From UBA5336 sp964415675 (GTDB lineage Bacteria; Pseudomonadota; Alphaproteobacteria; Caulobacterales; Hyphomonadaceae), in NCBI GenBank assembly GCA_964415675.1, contig CAYQBG010000015.1, forward strand, positions 1-64,000: a stretch of DNA of 64,000 bases, read 5' to 3'. Shown piece after piece: positions 1 through 8,308 of this stretch (position 1 is its first letter; every line of letters begins with the position of its first letter). The notes under the pieces were generated by a model, which worked only from the letters and a program-made list of their open reading frames with translations, was not told the origin of the DNA and did not search any database. The position numbers were made by a program, and so were the translations under genes.

Positions 1-199
1 GGATCCTTTTAACCCCGACCGCAGAGGGAACTATCACATACGCGATCGCGTCTCTCAGTTTCGTTCAGTAGGCGACTGCTCGCAGCGATTTTTCGTCATT
101 CCGGTTCGGCAGTGACACTGTCTCCAACCCAAGTGTCAGTGAGGTCGATACATGGGTTGAACTCGCATGAGAATTGTGCGCACGGCGCTGCCAGAGGCG

Positions 200-613
200 C
201 TATCGCAGGTCCAGTACAGCGACGCCCTGATCGCCCGCGGCGCGGATCAATCCGCCATCGCGACTGGCAAGCGAGGCATCGCGAAGCTGCGCAAGATCGA
301 GATAGACCGCGTCATAGATCGACAGCCCCAGGCGGCGTGCGAGATCGCAGATGCGTTGCAGATCGGTATCGCCCAAAGAACCCTCAAAACCGATCACCGC
401 TTCGAGCAGTCTGAGCCCTGTCTCGCCATGGTTTGCAGGCAGGACGCCCCTCGCCTCCAGCTTGATGAGCGCGGCGCGCACCTCCAGCCGGAACAGATCA
501 GGTGCGATCAGTCCCCCTGGAAGCGCTGACAGGAAAGCCCGCGAGGCGCCCGTTGCCTGGCTCGGCACCAGCGCTGAGAGCGCACCCGATGCGTCAAGGA
601 CAATGCCGGCCAA
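200..613 (-). CDS. vapC: VapC-type PIN-domain toxin (ribonuclease)
   Basis: A 137-residue PIN-domain protein, the usual VapC length. The acidic metal-binding residues expected of the fold are present: D7 in IVLDAS, E44 in RLEVRAAL, D101 in IYDAVYLDLA and D119 in SRDGGL. VapC toxins are Mg-dependent endoribonucleases that cut tRNA or rRNA unless bound by their antitoxin. The reading frame opens with TTG at 611-613, directly after the antitoxin stop TAG at 614-616, and no ATG or GTG lies between. A GGGAG motif ends just before that stop, so TTG is the likely start. It is translationally coupled to the upstream antitoxin. Family call is firm; target RNA and activity are unknown. Confidence 0.85.
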   Translation of the reverse strand: MAGIVLDASGALSALVPSQATGASRAFLSALPGGLIAPDLFRLEVRAALIKLEARGVLPANHGETGLRLLEAVIGFEGSLGDTDLQRICDLARRLGLSIYDAVYLDLAQLRDASLASRDGGLIRAAGDQGVAVLDLR

Positions 614-886
614 CTACTCCCGGCCCTCATCCATCAGGGCCCTGACATCGTCCCAGTCCAGAGGCTTGCCAGAAGCAGGATGGTCTGCTGCCACCCCGTC
701 CAGTCGGCTGAGAAGATAGCGGCCAAGCACGGCGCGCTCCTCAGCTGTCGGGCCCGCCTCGATGCGCACCAGGCGCACTGCAGGCTTGCCATGGCGCGTG
801 ACAACGATTTCCTCGCCCGTTGCTTCGATCTCGGCGATCAGCGCGGACAGATTGTTCTTGGCATCAACAAGCGGCACTTCTCTCAT
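614..886 (-). CDS. vapB: Phd/YefM-type antitoxin of the VapC pair
   Basis: A 90-residue protein opening MREVPLVDAKNNLSAL, the N-terminal DNA-binding pattern of Phd/YefM antitoxins, with the following EEIVVTRHGKPAVRLV strand. The C-terminal half (RYLLSRLDG to the end) would bind and block the toxin. The frame stays open upstream to 1321, but the ATG at 884-886 fits the family start and length, and the upstream residues look like no known domain. Family members repress their own operon together with the toxin, so an operator is expected around 887-930; none was identified. It sits in the remnant of an integrative element next to tRNA-Leu, a common setting for such modules. Confidence 0.85.
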   Translation of the reverse strand: MREVPLVDAKNNLSALIAEIEATGEEIVVTRHGKPAVRLVRIEAGPTAEERAVLGRYLLSRLDGVAADHPASGKPLDWDDVRALMDEGRE

Positions 887-1330
887 AACCGAAATATAGC
901 TTGAGACTGGCCAGAATGCAATCTGCCCGGGTTCATCACGCGGAATGACGGGTCCCCAGCCCGAAATGTGCGCGCCCTTTGCGCAGTGGCCGAGGCTTCG
1001 AGGTGGGCGGCTGCCCTTCAAGCAATGGGCGAACCATACAGTAGGATCAAGCCTATGCGGTGGTCCGGCCCGCACCCTGACGCAGGTTTCAGTGACAACT
1101 GGTTGGGCGGTCCCTTGGGCTCTGCTGTCTGGCGTTTTCCCTCTCCAATCAGGATGCTTGCGAGCGCCGCCCTTTTTCGCGTTTCGGTTCGATTGGGTGA
1201 CAAAGGAGGGCTTGGACGCGTGCTCCCGTTTCTGGCGGGACATGTCCCCTCTCCGCCTTGGTGCGAAAGGCCTGACCGAACGCCGCGTGGGCCTCAACCG
1301 GCTGGCGCCGGTCCTCCACATGCGTTGCGG
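887..1330. other. Gene-poor stretch open in several frames
   Basis: No gene could be assigned to these roughly 440 bases. At least two plus frames (945-1340, 968-1753) and several minus frames (614-1321, 1149-1580) are open across parts of it, so open frames give no guide. No conserved domain was recognised in any of them. It lies between the toxin-antitoxin pair and the point where the integrase loses similarity (about 1340), so it may be an inserted or rearranged segment of the decayed element. A dispersed repeat is possible but cannot be tested from one window. Confidence 0.4.
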
Positions 1331-2118
1331 TCAGGACTGATGAGACCCGCGCGCCGCCCGCTCCATCGGCTGCGCATTGGCGGGGATCGGCCTGACATTT
1401 CCTATATGGTGATTGGCCGTATTCGGCGTTGCTGTTGCCTGTCCGTGGGGGCCGTCGCGCATCCGTTCGCTCCAGTACTTCTTGAAGGCGAGGGCGTGGT
1501 CGCGGGTGATGTCGGTGAGCGGCAGGTCTCCGACCATTTCCACAAAGTAAGCCAGCGAGCGGCGTTTCACCTTCTGCCACTGGTACTTCTGCTGGTCGGA
1601 CTTGTTGAACTGCTCATCGATCGCGATTTCGGCGAAATAGACGTCGAATGCGTCCGATATCGTGACCTGGGGCGTGGGCGCTGCACCGAGGAGGGCCTCA
1701 GCCCAGGCCGGGCGAATGGCGCCGTCATTTGTGCGCTGACCGCTGACCGCTGACCGCCAGGACGCGTTCCACAATCGACGTGGGTCCGCTCTTCGTCGAG
1801 CAGTGCTTCCATGGGCTTGCAGGTAAATCCCGAAGCCAGCGCGAGGGCGCAGGCGGCCCGGTAACGCCGCTCGGCGACCGGCCGGCTCAGCGCCTGGCCA
1901 TCGACGGAGCCCGCCTCAACAAGCACCAGAGATGCCGAGTATTCGTCGTCCGCGACGGCGGGTTGGTCCCGCCGCAACCGTGCCTGGTCAAGGGAGGTGG
2001 TCCCGAGCGCGAGGCGTGTGGTTCCGCGATCGTCAAATGCGGCGAATTTCGCAGGGACGCGCCGATAATAATACCAGGAATGGCTTCGCTTCTGGAGGTA
2101 TCGGTCAGGCTTCGTCAT
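1331..2118 (-). pseudogene. Tyrosine-type phage integrase, frameshifted and truncated
   Basis: Reading starts at ATG 2118 with MTKPDRYLQKRSHSWYYYRR, the N-terminal domain of tyrosine recombinases that integrate into tRNA genes. The frame breaks near 1734-1754 and resumes in another frame (ORF 1331-1774). That frame holds a core-binding domain (TISDAFDVYFAEI, then LTDITRDHALAFKKYWSERM). Similarity ends around 1350-1400; the catalytic domain with R, HxxR and Tyr is missing. The frameshift falls exactly on three tandem copies of CGCTGAC. The gene lies 130 bases from the 3' end of tRNA-Leu on the same strand, the normal placement for an island integrase. It is dead as an enzyme regardless of the frameshift. 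Confidence 0.8.
1734..1754. repeat. Three tandem copies of heptamer CGCTGAC
   Basis: Perfect copies lie at 1734-1740, 1741-1747 and 1748-1754, inside the integrase relic at the exact place where its reading frame changes. Seven is not a multiple of three, so copy number sets the frame. By the frame offset between the two integrase halves, one or four copies would restore a continuous frame, while three do not. Confidence 0.9.
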
Positions 2119-2160
2119 GACCCGATTGTATGCCAATTTGCACCAAGATCGTAGCACAAC

Positions 2161-2184
2161 TGGTGCGGCCCTGCGAATTCGACC
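2161..2184. other. Degenerate tRNA-3'-end-like sequence, possible relic att site
   Basis: TGGTGCGG at 2161-2168 repeats the eight bases at the 3' end of tRNA-Leu (2249-2256, including the encoded CCA). It is followed by a TTCGACC that resembles the T-loop end in the tRNA (CTCGAACC) at nearly the same spacing. It lies between the tRNA and the integrase start, where an attachment-site duplicate or tRNA tail would be expected. Only eight bases match exactly, so chance is not excluded. Confidence 0.35.
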
Positions 2185-2248
2185 TTTTCGGGCGATCCAT
2201 TTTTCTTAATTTATTCAGGGTGTTGAAAGAGATTTGACTTGTGAAAAA

Positions 2249-2333
2249 TGGTGCGGTCGAGAGGACTCGAACCTCCACGGATTGCTCCACAGCGACCTCA
2301 ACGCTGCGCGTCTACCAGTTCCGCCACGACCGC
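2249..2333 (-). tRNA. tRNA-Leu (anticodon GAG)
   Basis: The minus strand reads as an 85-nt class II tRNA with acceptor GCGGTCG/CGACCGC, D-arm GGCGGAACTGGTAGACGC, anticodon stem CAGCG/CGCTG around the loop TTGAGGT (anticodon GAG), a variable arm and a T-arm with GGTTCGAGTCC. Discriminator A and an encoded CCA (2249-2251) follow, then a T-run. The relic integrase lies immediately downstream, which suggests the tRNA 3' end served as an integration site. Confidence 0.95.
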
Positions 2334-2413
2334 ACACTTTTCCGGCCCTTTCGGGCCAAGGGCGGCTGTATAGGCGAGCGCGCGGCCTATGTGAAGCCCG
2401 GATCAGGCGCTAT

Positions 2414-3124
2414 ATGCACCCAATGAAGGAATTTTCTGCTGTGGAGTGGGCGGTCTCGCCCGGACTCGTCGATTATGGTGAAGCCGTGGCGCTGATGGAG
2501 GCGCGCGCGAAGTCCATTCGTGCCGGTGAGGCAGGTGAACTCATCTGGCTGCTGGAACATCCGCCGCTTTATACGGCTGGAACCAGTGCGCGGGCCGAAG
2601 ACCTGCGAGAGCCCGATCGATTTCCGGTGTTCCAGGCCGGGCGGGGCGGGCAGTACACCTATCACGGGCCAGGCCAGCGGGTGGCCTATGTCATGCTGGA
2701 TGTGGGGGCGCGCGGGCGCGATGTGCGCGCCTTCGTGCAGTCGCTGGAAGCCTGGATCATCGCCGCGCTCGCCGAGTTCAATATCGAGGCGGATGTGCGC
2801 CAGGGACGGGTCGGCGTCTGGGTCGATCGCACGCAGCCGGGTGGGCCGGTGCGCGAGGATAAGATCGCGGCCATCGGCATAAGGCTGAAACGCTGGGTCA
2901 GCTTCCACGGCATTTCGCTGAATGTGGAGCCGAACCTTTCCCATTTCAGTGGGATCACGCCCTGCGGAATCGCCGATCCGCGCTATGGAGTCACCAGTCT
3001 TGTCGATCTCGGCCGGCCGGTCGGCATGGATGAGGCCGACCATGCGCTTCGTGTGGCCTTCGAACGCGTCTTCCGATGCGCGACGGTGCCGGCGGTGCCG
3101 CCTGTGCTTCAGCCGACTTCGTAG
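2414..3124 (+). CDS. lipB: Octanoyl-[acyl carrier protein]:protein N-octanoyltransferase
   Basis: This protein moves octanoyl groups from acyl carrier protein onto lipoyl-domain lysines, the first step of lipoate synthesis for pyruvate and 2-oxoglutarate dehydrogenases. Family signatures are RGGQYTYHGPGQRVAYVMLD near residue 77, KIAAIGIRLKRWVSFHGISL near 150 and the catalytic Cys in ITPCGIADPR (about residue 184); Lys150 is the catalytic lysine. The frame is open back to 2234 through the tRNA gene, so the real start is ATG 2414 or 2423; both give a normal LipB length (about 233-236 aa). Its 3' end overlaps the convergent membrane-protein gene by 16 bases. Cytoplasmic. Confidence 0.93.
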   Translation: MHPMKEFSAVEWAVSPGLVDYGEAVALMEARAKSIRAGEAGELIWLLEHPPLYTAGTSARAEDLREPDRFPVFQAGRGGQYTYHGPGQRVAYVMLDVGARGRDVRAFVQSLEAWIIAALAEFNIEADVRQGRVGVWVDRTQPGGPVREDKIAAIGIRLKRWVSFHGISLNVEPNLSHFSGITPCGIADPRYGVTSLVDLGRPVGMDEADHALRVAFERVFRCATVPAVPPVLQPTS

Positions 3125-4107
3125 GGGCGCACTTCTTCAAAGCGTGACCGGATCGAACCACCGCGATTGGGCAGGCGACCAACCCAGAGCAGACTCCAGA
3201 GCATCACGGCGAAGGCCGGAAGTGCCCAGAAAGTCTGCGCCAGGTTAAGCCCGGCCTGCACGGCATGTGCGCGTTCGGACACCTGATGCACATTGATGGC
3301 TGGAAGCTTTGACTCCCACTCCTTGCGCACCCTGCGCAGGTCCTTGCCGACGGCCTCCGGATTGCGATCGGCGTCGGCTGGGGCCTCGCGCCGCTTGTCG
3401 ATCTGTGACTGCAGCGCGTCGCGCAGGCTCGCCTGCTGCTCAGCGTCGAGGTCGAGATTGGCGGTGGCCAGAAGTGACAGGAGCGGTGCATTGTCTGTCA
3501 GGAGCGTCCGCGCCAGCGTGTCGGCAGAGACAGGGCTGCCCTCGCCAGCCTCCACATAAAGGTTTCGCTCCTGCATCAGCAGAATTTCGCGCGCGAGCAG
3601 CTCATAGGCGCCCGGGCGTTCGAGGCGGATGGCAATGGCCTTGTCTTTCAGCCCATCATCGCGCAGCGCCTGAACCTCAGTCGCGACGCCATAATCAGCG
3701 ACGCCGTTCTGTGCCCCGCTCATGAAGCCGAACAGGCCCAGAAGCACCGGCACCATGACCAGTACCGACCAGAGCGGGCTGCGCTTTGCATTTGTCAGGC
3801 GCCGGACATGCAGCACCAGCGACATCAGCGCCGTGATCACTACGAGCGCGGGAAAGGCCCAGGGCGGCGGCGCGAATGATTGCGGATTCTCGGCGCCGGC
3901 TGACATCATGATGAAGACAAAAGCGGCGGTGCCGATGAAGAAAAGCAGCCGTGCAAAGAACAGCGCTGTCCATCCGCGGGTGAAATGAACGCGCGAGGTT
4001 TCTCCGGTCGGGTCGAAGAAACTCTCCAGCCACTTCATGCGGGCGGGGGCGTCTTCTGGATCTTCGATCCAGGGATGCCTGGTGTCGATCAGGTCGGCGT
4101 CGCTCAT
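3109..4107 (-). CDS. Membrane protein of unknown function
   Basis: A 332-residue protein that I do not recognise. It has hydrophobic segments near residues 47-68, 82-100 and 113-130, then a soluble region of about 160 residues rich in charged helices, and a last hydrophobic segment near 290-310. The soluble middle may face the periplasm or cytoplasm. It follows the DUF805 gene by 19 bases on the same strand, so the two are probably one transcript. It converges with lipB and the last 16 bases overlap. Confidence 0.75.
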   Translation of the reverse strand: MSDADLIDTRHPWIEDPEDAPARMKWLESFFDPTGETSRVHFTRGWTALFFARLLFFIGTAAFVFIMMSAGAENPQSFAPPPWAFPALVVITALMSLVLHVRRLTNAKRSPLWSVLVMVPVLLGLFGFMSGAQNGVADYGVATEVQALRDDGLKDKAIAIRLERPGAYELLAREILLMQERNLYVEAGEGSPVSADTLARTLLTDNAPLLSLLATANLDLDAEQQASLRDALQSQIDKRREAPADADRNPEAVGKDLRRVRKEWESKLPAINVHQVSERAHAVQAGLNLAQTFWALPAFAVMLWSLLWVGRLPNRGGSIRSRFEEVRPYEVG

Positions 4108-4126
4108 GGGCGGTCAGCGTCCTTGC

Positions 4127-4648
4127 TCAGGAAAAAGTGTCATCGGGAAAGCCACCAAGGGTCGGGGGGCCATACGCATTTGCATTGGGATCGGATTTCA
4201 GATTGGCCATGATGAAGCCAAGCGCAATATTGATCACGAGGCCGAGGGCCGTGCCGGGCACGAAGATGGCATCCTGCAGGTCGAGCATGAACTGAGGCGA
4301 CTGGGCGTAGGACTCGTCCTGCATCGCGGTTGACCAGACTTCCCCTCCAAACATGGCCAGGATGATCGCCACACCGACCAGCATGACCAGCGTCCAGCCT
4401 GCGGCAATCGCCGCGACCCACCAGCCGGTCGCGCCGGTATCGTGCAGCCGCTTGGCGAAGACCGCGATCGTGCACCAGTAGAGAACGAGGCTGAGAATAC
4501 CGAGTAGCGAGGTGATGGGGGAGGGGCCCATGAGTACGCTGATCACCTGCAGCACCAGCGAAATGGCGAGGATGATGATATAGCCGCGCCAGAAATTGCC
4601 AGGCCCGATTCGGCCATTCGGACTGAAGAGGATTGTTGCCAGACTCAT
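4127..4648 (-). CDS. DUF805 inner-membrane protein
   Basis: A 173-residue membrane protein matching DUF805. It opens with LFSPNGRIGPGNFWRGYI (the FxGRigR-x-xFW pattern), has RLHDTGATGWW after the second and third helices, and ends with an NAYGPP motif. Four hydrophobic segments are visible. The molecular role of DUF805 is unknown. A hairpin at 4653-4686 ends five bases upstream of the ATG and contains the only plausible ribosome-binding sequence (AGGGAAGGG on the minus strand). Expression may therefore depend on that structure. Likely co-transcribed with the next membrane-protein gene. Confidence 0.85.
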   Translation of the reverse strand: MSLATILFSPNGRIGPGNFWRGYIIILAISLVLQVISVLMGPSPITSLLGILSLVLYWCTIAVFAKRLHDTGATGWWVAAIAAGWTLVMLVGVAIILAMFGGEVWSTAMQDESYAQSPQFMLDLQDAIFVPGTALGLVINIALGFIMANLKSDPNANAYGPPTLGGFPDDTFS

Positions 4649-4652
4649 ACGG

Positions 4653-4686
4653 AAAAGCCCTTCCCTGATGGTAAGGGTAGGGCTTT
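4653..4686 (-). terminator. Hairpin between pccA and the DUF805 gene
   Basis: AAAGCCCT and CCCT pair with AGGG and AGGGCTTT (13-base arms, one mismatch, 7-base loop). Read from the minus strand it is followed by a short T-run, as in an intrinsic terminator for pccA, whose stop lies about 55 bases upstream. The 3' arm also holds the purine-rich sequence preceding the DUF805 start, so it could mask that ribosome-binding site. Confidence 0.6.
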
Positions 4687-4743
4687 AGCGCGGATTTCCG
4701 AATTTATCAATAAACGATAAGAGCCTTTCTGTCCGGCGAGGGA

Positions 4744-6744
4744 TCAGGCCAGTTCGATCATCACTTCGTCGGCGGCTACGCTGTCACCGCCCGACACATT
4801 GAGAGATTTCACAGTTCCGTCGGCCTCGGCGCGGATGATGTTCTGCATCTTCATGGCCTCGACCACGCAGACCGCCTGGCCTTCCTTCACCTCTTCGCCC
4901 TTTTCCACATCCATGGAGACGACAAGACCCGGCATCGGCGAGACGATCAGCTTCGACATGTCCGGCTGCTCTTTTTCCGGCAGCCGGCGATGTAGTTCCG
5001 CGACCTGGGGCGTACAGACCAGCGTGCGCAGGGCGACACCCCGGTGACGGAACATGAAGCCCTCGGTGCGATTCTCGAACTTTACCGCGAATCCCTCGCC
5101 GTCGAGTATGCCTTCGACCAGGGGCGTGCCCGGTGTCCAGTCGCTGACCAATGTGTGCAGCGAACCGCCATTGATCGTGATATGTGCCTCGTGGCTATCG
5201 AGTTCGAGCGTGACGGGATGGTACTCCTCGCCGAGGATGACTTCCCAATCGGTGCGCGGCTCGGGTTTGGGAAAGAGGCGACCGGAAATCTTTGCCGCCC
5301 GGTCAGCATAGACGCCATGGACGAAGGCCGAGGCGCAGATCAGCAGCTTGCGCTGGAAATCTGTCGACGGGGTGCCTTTGAAGCCGTCTGGAAATTCGTC
5401 CTTGATATAGGCGGTCGTGATGTCGCCGGAACGAAAGCGCGCCTCGTCCATCACCGCCGCAATGAAGGGAATGTTGTCGCGGATGCCCTCCATATGGAAC
5501 CGGTCGAGCGCGGAGGCCTGTGTGTCGAGCGCGATGTCGCGCGTTGCCCCATGGGTGATCAGCTTGGCGATCATCGGATCGTAGAACATTGAAATCTCAT
5601 CGCCCTCACGCACGCCGGAATCCATGCGCACGGTGCCTTCGCCAAGCGGGCCTTCCTGCGGCGGGATGAAGGTTTTCAGCCGTCCGATAGAGGGCAGGAA
5701 ATTGCGATAGGGGTCTTCGGCATAGACCCGGCTTTCAACCGCCCAGCCATTGATCTTCAGGTCGCCCTGCTTGATTGACAGTTTTTCGCCGCTTGCCACG
5801 CGCAGCATCTGTTCGACAAGATCGACCCCGGTGATCATTTCGGTGACCGGGTGCTCCACCTGAAGGCGGGTGTTCATTTCGAGGAAATAGAAGCTCTTGT
5901 CGACGCCCGAGGCAACAAACTCGACCGTGCCGGCGCTGTCATAATCCACCGCCTTCGCCAGCGCGACGGCCTGCTCACCCATCTTTTTGCGTGTCGCCTC
6001 ATCGAGAAGCGGGGAGGGCGCCTCCTCGATGACTTTCTGGTTGCGCCGCTGGATCGAGCATTCGCGCTCGAACAGGTAGATTGCATTACCGTGCCTGTCG
6101 CCAAGCACCTGGATTTCGACATGGCGCGGATTGAGAATGAATTTCTCGATGAAGATCCGGTCGTCGCCAAAGGCGCCGGCGGCCTCGGCCTTGACGGCTG
6201 GGAACCCCTCCTCGACTTCCTTGTCGTCATAGGCGACGCGGATGCCCTTGCCGCCGCCCCCGGCCGACGCCTTGATCATCACCGGATAGCCGATCTCGCG
6301 GGAAATCTTCACGGCGTCCGTGGTGTTCTCGATCAGGCCCATATGGCCGGGAACCGTGCTCACGCCCGCTTCGGCGGCGAGCTTTTTCGAGCTGATCTTG
6401 TCGCCCATTGCCTCGATCGCGCCGGGATTGGGGCCGATAAAAGTGATGTTCTCATCGGCCAGCCGTTTGGCGAAGGCCGGGTTTTCAGACAGGAAACCGA
6501 AGCCTGGATGAACCGCCTGCGCGCCCGTCTGGCGAACGGCATCGATGATCTTGTCCATCACCAGATAGCTCTCGGCCGCCGGAGAGCCGCCGATATGCAC
6601 CGCTTCGTCGGCCATCTCCACAGCCATTGATCCGGCATCGGCATCGGAATACACTACAACGGTTTTCACCCCGAGCCGCCGGCAGGTCCTGATGATTCGC
6701 ACGGCTATCTCGCCGCGGTTGGCGATGAGGATTTTCTCGAACAT
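4744..6744 (-). CDS. pccA: Propionyl-CoA carboxylase alpha subunit (biotin carboxylase plus biotin carrier)
   Basis: A 666-residue protein with an N-terminal biotin-carboxylase domain (MFEKILIANRGEIAVRI; ATP-grasp loop KASAGGGGKGIRV; ERECSIQRRNQKVIEE; EMNTRLQVEHPVTE). A linker of the BT type follows from about 465 to 590, then a C-terminal biotinyl domain with the acceptor Lys632 in VVEAMKMQN. It carboxylates biotin with ATP and bicarbonate for a partner beta subunit, which is not in this window. Length, BT-like linker and sequence favour propionyl-CoA over methylcrotonyl-CoA carboxylase, but substrate is inferred. In this group it feeds propionyl-CoA into methylmalonyl-CoA. Confidence 0.88.
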   Translation of the reverse strand: MFEKILIANRGEIAVRIIRTCRRLGVKTVVVYSDADAGSMAVEMADEAVHIGGSPAAESYLVMDKIIDAVRQTGAQAVHPGFGFLSENPAFAKRLADENITFIGPNPGAIEAMGDKISSKKLAAEAGVSTVPGHMGLIENTTDAVKISREIGYPVMIKASAGGGGKGIRVAYDDKEVEEGFPAVKAEAAGAFGDDRIFIEKFILNPRHVEIQVLGDRHGNAIYLFERECSIQRRNQKVIEEAPSPLLDEATRKKMGEQAVALAKAVDYDSAGTVEFVASGVDKSFYFLEMNTRLQVEHPVTEMITGVDLVEQMLRVASGEKLSIKQGDLKINGWAVESRVYAEDPYRNFLPSIGRLKTFIPPQEGPLGEGTVRMDSGVREGDEISMFYDPMIAKLITHGATRDIALDTQASALDRFHMEGIRDNIPFIAAVMDEARFRSGDITTAYIKDEFPDGFKGTPSTDFQRKLLICASAFVHGVYADRAAKISGRLFPKPEPRTDWEVILGEEYHPVTLELDSHEAHITINGGSLHTLVSDWTPGTPLVEGILDGEGFAVKFENRTEGFMFRHRGVALRTLVCTPQVAELHRRLPEKEQPDMSKLIVSPMPGLVVSMDVEKGEEVKEGQAVCVVEAMKMQNIIRAEADGTVKSLNVSGGDSVAADEVMIELA

Positions 6745-6840
6745 TCCGGCCCCTGTCCATTCTTATCGTGTCTTTAGCGGACGGGATTAAACGTGCGGTT
6801 CCGGCTTGTCCATTACTACTCCTGCGTCAAGGTCTGCGCA

Positions 6841-7320
6841 TCAATCATCGGGGTCGATGACATCGAAGATTTCGGCCTGGAAGGCGCGGACCTTTGCCGA
6901 CACGGAGACCAGGAAAGCCGTTGACCAACCGATCAACAGGAATCCATTGGCCGATTCCGCTGCTGACAGCATCCGCCACGGACGATCAAGATAGACATCG
7001 CCAAAGCCAACCGTGGTGAAGGTCGAGGTCGAGAAATACAGAGCGCTCTCAATGTCCGTGAACTGTCCAAGCGCCAGATAGGCAAGCGCATAGAGCCAGA
7101 TCTGCATCGAATGCAGCAGGAACAGGAGCACGACGATGAAGATGATCGAGAGGCCTTGTCCCGTGATCGTCGTCAGATTGGCCGGATGAACACCGCGCCG
7201 GCGCAACAGGAGGCTGAGACCGACGAGGCCGGCCAGGTGAATGAGGCTTGTTGCAACGAACAGCGCCAGAGCGAGCGAGAGATTTGCAAGGAGCACGGCG
7301 GGAACTCTCAGGAACTGCAT
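6841..7320 (-). CDS. Two-transmembrane potassium-channel-like protein
   Basis: A 159-residue membrane protein with a selectivity-filter sequence TFTTVGFGDVYL (residues about 104-115) between two hydrophobic helices, preceded by two further N-terminal hydrophobic segments. This is the Ion_trans_2 type of pore, so tetrameric potassium conduction is expected. No RCK or cyclic-nucleotide-binding domain follows; the C-terminal tail after the last helix is only about 20 residues. It stands alone between pccA and an unknown gene, so its regulation is not evident. Confidence 0.8.
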   Translation of the reverse strand: MQFLRVPAVLLANLSLALALFVATSLIHLAGLVGLSLLLRRRGVHPANLTTITGQGLSIIFIVVLLFLLHSMQIWLYALAYLALGQFTDIESALYFSTSTFTTVGFGDVYLDRPWRMLSAAESANGFLLIGWSTAFLVSVSAKVRAFQAEIFDVIDPDD

Positions 7321-7360
7321 TTGCGCGGATCATGCCGCTTGCCGGCCGGCTGTCGAGTGG

Positions 7361-8308
7361 TCAGCTGGTCGCCAGCCCGTCCGCGAAGCCAGGGGCTTCC
7401 TGACGCAGGAATTCGATCAGTGCGCGTTCGGCGGGCGAAATCGACTTGTCCCAGCCCAGCCGGCGGATGAGCCAGTCACTCTCGCCATCGGTGATCTCGG
7501 CGCCGGCGCGTGCTGCAGCCTCGCGGGCGGCCTGGCGGGCGCGGGCTGCACGCTCGCCGCTGTACATCACTCTTTCGAACCACGAACCTTCACTGATCCG
7601 GCGGGTCAGGCGGGCGGCCACGGAGGTCAGCGACACGTCGGTGTCCCTAAGCCAGGCCTCCCGATCCAGTGCATCGGCCACAGTATCGGGGGCCGGGTGG
7701 GCCGCTGACAGGAGGTGATTGGCGATGGCGCGCGCAAACAGGGCGTTCCAGGCGGGGGCGTTGCGGGAATAGGCGATGGCGTCATTGGTGGCGAACAGGA
7801 TCGTGGCCTCATGCCGGCTGACGCCGACCCCGCCTTCGCTGGACTGCGCAAAGAGCGCGCGGCGCATCCGCTCGACATCCTCGCCATCGGCACGGCCAAG
7901 CCTGCGTATTCGTGCACTGACTGCGCCAAGGGCGAACCTTGCGAGCCTTGCCGGAGCGCCTTGCGCGCGGCGCAGCAGGACGAGCGCAAGATCGATCTCG
8001 GTTTCGACAGCCGGTTGGTCACCGCTCGACAATTGTCCGATCAGCCAGTCGCCCTCCTCCTCGGTGATCCAGCCTTCCGGTCGTTCGCGGGTCAGCAGAA
8101 AATCGCAGATGGCCTCCACGAAGCGCGCGTCCCAGACCATGTCTTCGCCGGACAGTTTCCGGTTCAGGTCGAACAGGGATTCCGCTTCGGTCCGGGTGAC
8201 GACGCCGTCTTCATAGACCTTGTTGATCATCCGGGCAGCTTCGACCCTCGTTGCCTCGCCCAGCCGTTCAATCCTCCCAAGAAGCGATACGCTTTCGCTG
8301 GTCCCCAT
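7361..8308 (-). CDS. Conserved-looking protein of unknown function
   Basis: A 315-residue soluble protein, not recognised. It has no signal peptide and appears all-helical. Two similar segments carry the phrase TEEEGDWLIGQL (about residue 82) and TDGESDWLIRRLG (about 272), and a third, GVVTRTEAESLFDLNRKL, lies near residue 34. This suggests three copies of a helix-rich repeat of the TerB or EF-hand-like kind, without a calcium-binding loop I can point to. The upstream region is shared with the divergent CE15-like gene. Confidence 0.75.
   Translation of the reverse strand: MGTSESVSLLGRIERLGEATRVEAARMINKVYEDGVVTRTEAESLFDLNRKLSGEDMVWDARFVEAICDFLLTRERPEGWITEEEGDWLIGQLSSGDQPAVETEIDLALVLLRRAQGAPARLARFALGAVSARIRRLGRADGEDVERMRRALFAQSSEGGVGVSRHEATILFATNDAIAYSRNAPAWNALFARAIANHLLSAAHPAPDTVADALDREAWLRDTDVSLTSVAARLTRRISEGSWFERVMYSGERAARARQAAREAAARAGAEITDGESDWLIRRLGWDKSISPAERALIEFLRQEAPGFADGLATS

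Noticed and set aside
968..1753. 261-codon plus-strand frame
   Set aside because: It runs antisense through the integrase relic and has no recognised domain; it is better treated as part of the multi-frame-open stretch.
5851..6630. 259-codon plus-strand frame inside pccA
   Set aside because: Antisense shadow of a conserved carboxylase with all motifs in place.
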